This document shows positions 21,242-28,493 of a stretch of DNA of 64,000 nt, piece by piece (the first letter of the stretch is position 1; every line of letters starts with the position of its first letter). The position numbers were made by a program, and so were the translations under genes. Source of the stretch: an uncultured Desulfovibrio sp. (GTDB lineage: Bacteria > Desulfobacterota > Desulfovibrionia > Desulfovibrionales > Desulfovibrionaceae); assembly GCA_900546145.1 (NCBI GenBank), contig URBN01000002.1:1-64000 (forward strand), read 5' to 3'. The notes under the pieces were generated by a model, which searched no databases, was not told the DNA's origin, and saw nothing but the letters and a program-made list of their open reading frames with translations.

Positions 21242-21385
21242 GCGTTGGGGGTGCGGCCGGACTGTCCGCTGGTGCCTGAAATTGCTTGAGTCGGATCCTG
21301 AAACAACGTATGACTGCAAAACCTGCACATTAAATCTGATGCGGCCGGGATCTTTCCCAGCTGTTTTTTCAATGAGGTCAAAAAT

Positions 21386-22009
21386 ATGCAAATTCGTCTC
21401 CTCGCGCTTCCTGTCCTGGTTCTTTCCCTCCTGCTCGGGGCCTGCCAGGATCCTTTTTCCGGTTCTTCCCCCAAGGTCGGCGTCGTCGACCTCAGCCGTC
21501 TTGTGACGGACAGCAATCCCGGCAAGGCCGCAAGGACCTTCCTGGAAAATATGCAGAAGGATTTCAATGATCGTCTGACCGGTCTGAGCAAGCAGGCTCA
21601 GGACAATCAGAAGGACGAGAAGGCCGCCCAGCAGCTGCAGTCTACCTATATGAACCTGCAGCAGCGCATGCAGGCCGAGGAGCAGAATGTGAATAACGCT
21701 CTCCTCGAGCACGTGCTGAGTGTGATCAAGAAATACCGCGAGCAGAACGGCCTGACCGTTATCCTGCGTTCAGAGGCCGCGCTTGATTACGACAAGTCCC
21801 TGGATGTGACGGATCAGCTGCTTGCTGAAGTGAACAAGCAGAACATTGAATTCAAGCCCGTTACACATGACGAGAAGCCTCAGGCCGCTCCTGCCACAGG
21901 CAGCGACAAAAAGGTAAATGAAGCTCCTGCCGCGCCGGCCGCCCCCGCAGCCGACAGCAACGCCGGGGCTCAGAAGGCTCCTGCTGAGAGCGGGCCCGCT
22001 GCGAAGTAA
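21386..22009 (+). CDS. OmpH/Skp-like lipoprotein
   Basis: 207 residues. A lipoprotein signal with lipobox LLGAC (Cys20) is followed by an OmpH/Skp-like region: KVGVVDLSRLV, a long charged coiled coil (about 50-125), and a return strand (GLTVILRSEAALDYDKSLDVTDQLLAEVN). Skp-family proteins chaperone outer-membrane proteins; a lipid-anchored form would work at a membrane surface. The last 50 residues are an Ala/Pro-rich, probably disordered tail. It follows selB by 144 bases and ends in a strong terminator. Confidence 0.85.
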   Translation: MQIRLLALPVLVLSLLLGACQDPFSGSSPKVGVVDLSRLVTDSNPGKAARTFLENMQKDFNDRLTGLSKQAQDNQKDEKAAQQLQSTYMNLQQRMQAEEQNVNNALLEHVLSVIKKYREQNGLTVILRSEAALDYDKSLDVTDQLLAEVNKQNIEFKPVTHDEKPQAAPATGSDKKVNEAPAAPAAPAADSNAGAQKAPAESGPAAK

Positions 22010-22040
22010 CAGCTTCTGAAGAACGTTCCAGAGGACGTGA

Positions 22041-22074
22041 AGGCCGCTGCCCTGACGGGCGGCGGCCTTTTTTG
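22041..22074 (+). terminator. Intrinsic terminator after the OmpH-like gene
   Basis: A stem AGGCCGC-TGCCC/GGGC-GGCGGCCT followed by six T residues. Confidence 0.9.
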
Positions 22075-22384
22075 TTCTGCTGAGAACTTTCTCCGGGCCC
22101 ACAACCTGCGTCAGCGCCGCCAGCCTGGCTTTCCTCTTTCTGGCTGTGCTGAGGGCTCTTTTTAATGCGCGGAAGAGGGGCCAGCCGGATGTCCGGCCCA
22201 GACCGGAACCTCTGCAGGGAGCTGGCCCCGCACCGTGGATGCCGCAGCCCGGGGGGCCGGAGAAGCAACAGCGTTATCTGGCCACGGCAGCTCCTTTGAA
22301 GGGGAGAGGGATGGTTCCTTCCTTCTCCGGCAGATGGCCCCTCCCCGTCCTCTCAGTTGGAATGCGGATTTTGTGCAGAGACGA

Positions 22385-22420
22385 AAAGAGGCGCGCCCCC
22401 AAAGGGGACGCGCCTCTTTA
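22385..22420 (-). terminator. Intrinsic terminator of cydAB
   Basis: A long stem AAAGAGGCGCG-CCCC paired with GGGG-CGCGCCTCTTT, 24 bases beyond the cydB stop; minus-strand product ends in a T-rich tract. Confidence 0.85.
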
Positions 22421-22443
22421 TGGTTTTAGAGAGGGGAGCTGCT

Positions 22444-23472
22444 TTAGTAAGCGTGTTCCTCGTCGGCGATGGTGTCAGCGTCAAGCTTGTGAGAGAAGAG
22501 CCTGTAGGCCCAGAACTGGTAAAGCAGGACGATGGGCACCATGACCAGAGCGACCACCAGCATGATTTCGAGAGTCAGGTCGGAGGAACAGCCGTTGAAG
22601 GCGGTCACTGTCGCTGCCGGATCGATGGAGGAGATGATCATGCCCGGGAACATGCCAAGGACACCGAAGAAGGTCACGCCGAGGATGAAGAGGGCGCTGG
22701 AAAGCCAGGCCATCAGGAACTTCTGGCAGGCCACCATCTTCTTGATCCCGAAGAGGCCGACGAGGGCCGCGAGCGGAATAAAGAGCAGGAAGGGATGGTG
22801 CAGGAAGTTGGCGTAGGTATTGGTGTAGAAGGCTGTCAGACCGAGGAAGGCTATGAGCAGGACAAGTACGACAGGCCAGAGAACGAGCACGGCGGACAGA
22901 GCCCTTCCCTGAAGCGCGTCCTTGCTCCTGAAGCAGAGCCAGAGAGCTCCGTGCAGGGCGAACATGGCCAGGAAAAAAACGCCTCCGGCCAGGCCGTAAA
23001 GATTGAGGAACGTAAGCAGGCTGCCGTGGAAGACGCCCTGGGCGTCAACAGGGATGCCCTTGAAAAGATTGGCGAAAGCCACGCCCAGAAGGACAGCGGC
23101 GGCAAGGTTGACGATGAAATGGATGGTGTCCCAGAGTCCGCGCCAGGCCGGATGGTCAATCTTGTTGCGGAATTCAAAGGAAACCGCACGCAGGATGAGC
23201 GCGAAGAGAAGGACGATGAGGGGAAGGTACAGCGCGGAAAACATGACCGCGTAGGTCTTGGGGAAGGCGGCAAACGTCACGCCGCCGGCGGCGATGAGCC
23301 AGACCTCGTTGCCATCCCAGAAGGGGCCGGCCGCATTGTAGACGACGCGGCGCTCGCCCTCGTTCTTTGCAACGAAAGGCAGGAGCGCGCCGAGCCCCAG
23401 GTCGAATCCGTCAAGAATGAAGTAGACGGCCCAGAGCAGGCACCAGAGAATGAACCATATGGTTGCCAGCAT
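22444..23472 (-). CDS. cydB: Cytochrome bd oxidase subunit II
   Basis: 342 residues with about eight transmembrane segments. It opens with LATIWFILWCLLWAVYFILDGFDLG, the typical CydB start including the conserved DGFDLG motif. With CydA it forms the quinol:O2 oxidase of the inner membrane, which in anaerobic sulfate reducers protects against oxygen. It starts two bases after the cydA stop. No cydX-like frame was found directly downstream before the terminator. Confidence 0.96.
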   Translation of the reverse strand: MLATIWFILWCLLWAVYFILDGFDLGLGALLPFVAKNEGERRVVYNAAGPFWDGNEVWLIAAGGVTFAAFPKTYAVMFSALYLPLIVLLFALILRAVSFEFRNKIDHPAWRGLWDTIHFIVNLAAAVLLGVAFANLFKGIPVDAQGVFHGSLLTFLNLYGLAGGVFFLAMFALHGALWLCFRSKDALQGRALSAVLVLWPVVLVLLIAFLGLTAFYTNTYANFLHHPFLLFIPLAALVGLFGIKKMVACQKFLMAWLSSALFILGVTFFGVLGMFPGMIISSIDPAATVTAFNGCSSDLTLEIMLVVALVMVPIVLLYQFWAYRLFSHKLDADTIADEEHAY

Positions 23473-23474
23473 AG

Positions 23475-24776
23475 TTATGCCTCCTCAGCAGGCCCCTTGC
23501 GGGCGTTCTTGACGAGCAGAATGATATCGAGCAGTCCGAGTAGCGAGTAGACAATGATGAAGCCCGCGAGGGTCACGGCAATGTCTGTGGCGGAAACAGG
23601 AGAGACTGCGTCAGAGGTACGCATGAGATTGAAGACAATCCATGGCTGCCTGCCGATTTCGGCAACGGCCCAGCCTGCCGCTATGGAAAAGTAGGGCAGG
23701 GGAATGAACCAGACGAGCAGTTTCAGCAGTCTCGGATCGATGACTTCTCTCTTGCGCAGCCAGAAGGCCCAGAGCGAAACGAGAATGAAGAGGACGCCGA
23801 AGGCGGCCATGATGCGGAAGCTCCAGAAAGTGGGAACGACAGGCGGACGATCCTGCTTGGCAAAATCATTGAGGCCTTTCACCTCGTGTTTGAAGTCGCC
23901 ATAAGAAAGGAAGCTCAGGATGCCGGGCACGCCGATGGCCTGAATTTTGTTGCCGTCTTCACCGGGCACCACGAAAAGATAGAAGGGGGCTGATTCCGTG
24001 GTCTCCCAGTGGCCTTCCATGGCAGCCAGCTTGGAGGGCTGATAGGTGCTCACGTTCTTGCCCTGAATGTCTCCGGACACGGCGGCCAGGAGAGCGATGA
24101 TCAGGGTAAAGGGCGCCGCCATCCGGAAAGAGCGGCGGAAGAAGTCGGCGTGGGTTCCGCGCAGAATGTGCCAGGCGGAAATGCCGAGGACGAAGAAGCC
24201 GGCGAGCAGCCAGGCAGTAATGACAGTATGGGCGAACATGCCCCAGGCATAGGGGTTGAAGACGACGGCGCTGAAGCTCTCAAGCTCGGCCCTGCCGTTG
24301 CGGAGAACGAAGCCCACGGGATTCTGCATGAAGCCGTTGGCAAGAATAATCCACAGGGCAGACAGGTTGCCACCGATGACCACGAGCCAGCCGCAGATGC
24401 AGTGGGCTTTGGCACTCAGTTTTTTCCAGCCGAAGACCCACACCGCGAGGAACGTGGATTCCATGAAGAACGCGACAGTGGCTTCGATGGCCAGCAGGGA
24501 GCCGAAGATATCGCCGACAAATTCAGAATAGCGCGACCAGTTGGTGCCAAACTGGAATTCGAGGGTGATGCCGGTGACGACACCCAGCGTAAAGTTGATG
24601 AGAAAAAGTTTTCCCCAGAATTTCGTGTGTCTTAACCAGGTTTCATCGCCGGTCCTGACGTAGCGTGTTTCCATCCAGGCAATAAGGACGGAAAGACCCA
24701 GTGTCAGAGGCACAAAGATGAAGTGGAAAAAGACAGTGACAGCGAACTGTAGTCTGGACAGCAGAACTGCATCCAT
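23475..24776 (-). CDS. cydA: Cytochrome bd oxidase subunit I
   Basis: 433 residues from ATG at 24776, preceded by AGGAAGG; the 43 upstream codons of the same frame are not family-like. Haem-binding and quinol motifs are visible: the RLQF...FFHFIFVPLTLG start with the haem b595 His, the central His in MFAHTVITAWL, GRQPW near the C-terminus, and a short Q-loop region (VSGDIQGKNVSTYQPSKLAAMEGHWETT). The short form fits non-enterobacterial CydA. A Fur-box-like site lies about 175 bases upstream of the start. Confidence 0.96.
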   Translation of the reverse strand: MDAVLLSRLQFAVTVFFHFIFVPLTLGLSVLIAWMETRYVRTGDETWLRHTKFWGKLFLINFTLGVVTGITLEFQFGTNWSRYSEFVGDIFGSLLAIEATVAFFMESTFLAVWVFGWKKLSAKAHCICGWLVVIGGNLSALWIILANGFMQNPVGFVLRNGRAELESFSAVVFNPYAWGMFAHTVITAWLLAGFFVLGISAWHILRGTHADFFRRSFRMAAPFTLIIALLAAVSGDIQGKNVSTYQPSKLAAMEGHWETTESAPFYLFVVPGEDGNKIQAIGVPGILSFLSYGDFKHEVKGLNDFAKQDRPPVVPTFWSFRIMAAFGVLFILVSLWAFWLRKREVIDPRLLKLLVWFIPLPYFSIAAGWAVAEIGRQPWIVFNLMRTSDAVSPVSATDIAVTLAGFIIVYSLLGLLDIILLVKNARKGPAEEA

Positions 24777-24948
24777 GATCTTTTCCTTCCTCCGTATGGG
24801 ATACCGCCGGTTCTCCCTCCATCCCGAGGGGCTGCATATAGCAAACGGTATCTGTTTGTGTGCCGCGGGGCCTTGTTCATGCCGGCCCGCGGCAAAGTTA
24901 TACATGCCTGCCGCAGGGGGGTCTAGAAAAAAACAGGGCTCAACAACT

Positions 24949-24967
24949 AATAATGAGAATCAATATC
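24949..24967. promoter_or_regulatory. Fur-box-like operator
   Basis: AATAATGAGAATCAATATC matches 16 of 19 positions of the classical Fur consensus (GATAATGATAATCATTATC). It lies between cydA and htpG, so it could repress either gene. Fur, PerR and Zur boxes resemble each other, so the exact regulator is an inference. Confidence 0.6.
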
Positions 24968-25123
24968 ATAAAATAAGAGCTATGACAAGGAACCTTCTGG
25001 ACACCTTTTTGATGGGGCTCCCTTGCGCTTTGGCACGCCGGACTTATTTTTTTGCCAGACCGCGGAAAAGACGCTTTCATGTATTTCAGTCAGGCTTTCC
25101 GCGAATCGCGTAAAAATACTGTA

Positions 25124-25141
25124 CGGCGCCCTCCGGCGCCG
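25124..25141 (+). promoter_or_regulatory. Hairpin in htpG leader with anti-SD loop
   Basis: A CGGCGCC/GGCGCCG stem carries the loop CTCC, complementary to GGAG in the htpG Shine-Dalgarno seven bases downstream. It may tune translation start. Confidence 0.35.
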
Positions 25142-25157
25142 GGATGGAGGATATATC

Positions 25158-27116
25158 ATGACTGAGGAAACTCAGACCCCGGAAGCGGGGAAAAAGACCT
25201 GTGAGTTCAAGGCAGAAGTCCGCAAGGTACTCCAGATTCTGACAAACTCCCTGTATACGAACAGAGAAATTTTCCTGAGAGAGCTTGTCAGCAACGCATC
25301 GGACGCCCTGGACAAACTGCGTTTCCGCCAGAGCAAGGGCGAGACTCCGTCTGTATCCGATCTTCCCCTGGAAATCCGCATCACACTGGACAAGGACAAG
25401 AAGATCCTGACCATCGCTGATACCGGCATCGGCATGACCGAACAGGATCTTGCCGACAACCTCGGCATCATCGCCCGTTCCGGCTCCGAGAATTTTCTCG
25501 CCCAGCTGGCCGCGCAGTCAAAAACCACGGATGACAAGGGCCAGGCCAGGCCGGCTGATGCCTCTCAGATCATCGGCCGTTTCGGCGTGGGCTTTTATTC
25601 CGTGTTCATGGTAGCCAAGAAGGTCGACGTCATTTCCCGTCCCGCTTTTGGCGGTGACGGAAAGGCCCATATGTGGGAGAGCGACGGTCTCGGATCCTAC
25701 ACCCTGTCCGAATCCTCTGATGAGGAGCCGAAGCGCGGCACGAAGATAGTCGTCTATCTCAAGGACGATGCCGAGGAGTTCGCCGAGAAGTACAGGGTGG
25801 AGGCTATCATCCGCAAGCATTCCGCCTTTGTTCCTTTCCCTGTCTATGTCGACGGCGAGCACGTGAATACGCAGACAGCCCTGTGGCGTGAGCCCAAGAG
25901 CCAGGTGAAGCCGGAGCAGTACAAGGAGTTCTATAAGTCCTTTACCTACGATTCCAAGGATCCCCTGGACTATCTCCACATCAGCGTGGACCTGCCCGTG
26001 CAGTTCAATGCGCTGCTCTACATTCCTGACAACAGGCTCGATTATTTTGGTCAGGATCATGAGTACTGGGGCCTCGATCTTTTCTCCCGCCGCATTCTCA
26101 TCCAGCATCACAACAAGGAACTGATTCCCGACTATCTCGCCTTCATAAAAGGCGTCGTAGACACTGAGGACCTGCCCCTCAATATTTCACGTGAAACATT
26201 GCAGGAGAACAGAGTCCTCAGGAAGATTAATCAGACCATAGTGAAGCAGATCCTCGGCCACCTCGAGAAGCTGGCCAAGGAAAAGCCCGACGTCTACAAA
26301 AAGTTCTGGGAGGATCACGGCCGCATCTTCAAGCTCGGCTATCAGGACTTCCCCAACCGCGAACGCATTGCCGGCCTGATGCGTTTCAATACCTCCAAGC
26401 TGGATGACGAGAAGGCTCTCAGCAGCTTTGATGAGTATATGTCCAGGGCCTTGCCCGGCCAGAAGACGTTCTGGTATGTGTCCGCCCCGAACCGCGAGGC
26501 GGCCCTCCTGAACCCGCACATGGATCTCTTCCGGAAGAAGCAGATCGAGGTGCTCTTCCTCTACGAGCCTGTGGATGAATTCTGCATGGAAGGTCTCGGC
26601 AAGTACAAGGACTGGGACTTCAAACCCATCGAGGGTGCTTCCGAGAAGGATCTCAAGGATTTTGCCGACAAGGATGAAGGCGCGCCCAAGGCAGCTCCCC
26701 TGTCCGAAGACGACGCCAAATCCTTTGACGGCCTTGTCAGCCGCATGAAGGAAATCCTTGGGGACAAGGTCAAGGACGTCACTGTTTCAACGCGTCTCGC
26801 TGACAGCGCCGCATGCCTGTCGTCCGAAGACGGCATGACGTCGGCCATGGACAAGTTCATGCGGGTCATGCAGAAGGACGACAAGATCCCGGTGAAGACC
26901 CTCGAGGTCAACAAGGATCATCCTCTGCTCCGCAGTCTGCTGCGCATTTACAAAGCTGACGCCGGAGACAAAACCCTGACCACCATGGTACAGGCCCTCT
27001 TTGATGAGGCGCTGCTCATGGACGGCTATATGAAGGACCCCCAGGAAGTCGCTGCCAGAAGTGCCGGACTGCTTGAGCAGGCCGCTGCCTGGTATGCCGA
27101 AGTAAAGAAACTCTGA
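25158..27116 (+). CDS. htpG: Chaperone HtpG (Hsp90)
   Basis: 652 residues, full-length bacterial Hsp90. The GHKL ATPase domain shows [23 protein letters not shown] and the [14 protein letters not shown] lid; middle and C-terminal dimerisation domains follow. ATG at 25158 has GGATGGAGG upstream; the 45-codon upstream extension is rejected. A parS-like 16-mer (26183-26198) lies within the codons for [10 protein letters not shown] bidirectional terminator follows at 27148-27188. Confidence 0.97.
26183..26198. other. parS: parS site inside htpG (one mismatch)
   Basis: TATTTCACGTGAAACA differs from the perfect parS palindrome at one base. The central CACGTG and the right arm are intact. It is embedded in the coding sequence for conserved residues SRET of HtpG, as parS sites often are within genes. 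It lies 25.6 kb from the perfect site at 544-559. Confidence 0.75.
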
Positions 27117-27147
27117 TGCCCCGCGGAAGTTCGCTTCTGCTGAAATG

Positions 27148-27188
27148 AAAAAAAGGATCCGGTTTATCAGAAACCGGATCCTTTTTTT
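27148..27188. terminator. Bidirectional terminator htpG / BPL_N gene
   Basis: A perfect 15-bp stem AAAAGGATCCGGTTT/AAACCGGATCCTTTT with A- and T-runs on its flanks separates two convergent genes. It reaches the last base of the convergent gene's stop codon. Confidence 0.92.
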
Positions 27189-28455
27189 AATGCCTGTGGC
27201 ACAGGTAGATATATTCGTCGATGAGGCTCTGTATGGTGCCGAGCACGCCTCCACCCGCCATGGGATGCCCGAACAGCCTGTCCCGCTCCCGGATCAGACT
27301 GTCCTTGTCGATGGCACCCGGCATGGTGGGGCGCAGTGTTTCGGCGAGCCGGGCGGCCAGAAGATAGCTTTCTGCGCCAGGGAAGAATTCGCCGCACAGC
27401 TGCGTGAACTCCTTCCGCCGCTCCTCCCAGAATGTCAGGGCTTCTCCTGTCCGGGGCAGGGAAAGGGCTGCGTGAAAAGAGGCCAGAAGATTATTGCACA
27501 TAATCCCCGGCAGCCCCGGTTTCCAGCAGGTGAGCCAGCTCGTGCGCTTGAAAAAGAGCCTGTGCTCAATGGCAAGCTCCATGATACCAAGCATATCCCG
27601 GAAGGCTTTCTCCACGCCGGACGGCGCAGAATCCGATGCCGGGGGAGTGGAGAAGAGATTCCACTGGGAAATACCCCTCTCTTCCAGCACGGCTCCCGTG
27701 AAAAGCGAGAGAATGTGGCACAGCCACTGGTTTGCCTGGGGGCTCTCCGGCGTTTCCAGGTGCGAATAGCTGAGTATATATTCTCCGCGGCCGTAGCCGC
27801 CATGGACGATGAGTTCTGATGATGTGAGAAAATCAGCGGACAGGTTGACGCCGTAAAGCGCAAGCCAGTCCCTGAAGGCGTGGTTGGGGACACTGGAAAG
27901 CGGCAGATCGGCAATCCAGAAATCCGTATCCGGCGCCTTGTAGCGCGCGAGGACGTCCACGTCGCCGCCTATGTTGCCAAAGCGTCCCGGCCACCAGACG
28001 GGGAGCGATGCCTCAGGACTGTCCCACCGGGGCGTGAAAGGAGACGGGCTGATCGTTGCCCGGACGTGTCCGGAAATGAGGTGGAGAATGCGCTCCGGAT
28101 AGCTGGCGCGGCCCCAGGGACAGAGCCCGAGTCCCTTATTGTGGGAGAGGGCGAGACCGGCTCCTCCGCAGAATCCGAGATACCTGCCCCCGGCCTGCAC
28201 GAAGTCCCGGACAGCCTGCTGACCTTCGGGCCCCAGACCTTCGGCTTTGAGCCTGGCGGAACCTCCCGGAACGACGAGCAGAGAGACGGCAGGGCCGGCG
28301 GCAGAGCCTTGCTTGCGAAAAAGAGCCCCTTGGGCTATGTCAGAACCTTTAAGGAGCCGTACCGGGAAGTCGAGGTCCCTGAGGGCTCTCAGGGCCATGA
28401 GTCCCCATATGTGGGAGTCATCCCACAACACGGCAATGGGCGATGTGTTCAGCAT
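27187..28455 (-). CDS. BPL_N (GATase1-like) domain protein
   Basis: 422 residues. The N-terminal half looks like the glutamine-amidotransferase-like fold found at the N-terminus of eukaryotic biotin-protein ligases (BPL_N): a start strand IAVLWDDSHIWG, LLVVPGGSARL, GGRYLGFCGGAGLAL with the nucleophile-elbow Cys, and ELIVHGGYGRGEYILSYSHLETP. No biotin-ligase catalytic domain is present. The C-terminal 170 residues are helical and unrecognised. It is cytosolic, with no signal peptide. It faces valS across only 38 bases. The substrate is unknown. Confidence 0.7.
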   Translation of the reverse strand: MLNTSPIAVLWDDSHIWGLMALRALRDLDFPVRLLKGSDIAQGALFRKQGSAAGPAVSLLVVPGGSARLKAEGLGPEGQQAVRDFVQAGGRYLGFCGGAGLALSHNKGLGLCPWGRASYPERILHLISGHVRATISPSPFTPRWDSPEASLPVWWPGRFGNIGGDVDVLARYKAPDTDFWIADLPLSSVPNHAFRDWLALYGVNLSADFLTSSELIVHGGYGRGEYILSYSHLETPESPQANQWLCHILSLFTGAVLEERGISQWNLFSTPPASDSAPSGVEKAFRDMLGIMELAIEHRLFFKRTSWLTCWKPGLPGIMCNNLLASFHAALSLPRTGEALTFWEERRKEFTQLCGEFFPGAESYLLAARLAETLRPTMPGAIDKDSLIRERDRLFGHPMAGGGVLGTIQSLIDEYIYLCHRH

Positions 28456-28493
28456 ATACCGGTACTATCCTCGACAATTAGGGAGATTGCAAG

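Larger units (their letters stand above)
24777..25157. other. Divergent intergenic region cydA/htpG
   Basis: It holds a Fur-box-like palindrome (24949-24967) and a GC-rich hairpin next to the htpG ribosome-binding site (25124-25141). A 44-codon plus-strand frame from 24981 is not family-like and is not called. Confidence 0.5.

Noticed and set aside
21242..21385. tRNA-Sec gene next to selB
   Set aside because: No 8-bp acceptor stem, UCA anticodon or CCA end could be placed.
25023..25060. Sigma-54 promoter upstream of htpG (TGGCACG)
   Set aside because: The -12 TTGC element is not at the required distance.
24981..25113. Small plus-strand frame between cydA and htpG
   Set aside because: Arg/Phe-rich and not family-like; weak start. 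Better read as the htpG leader.
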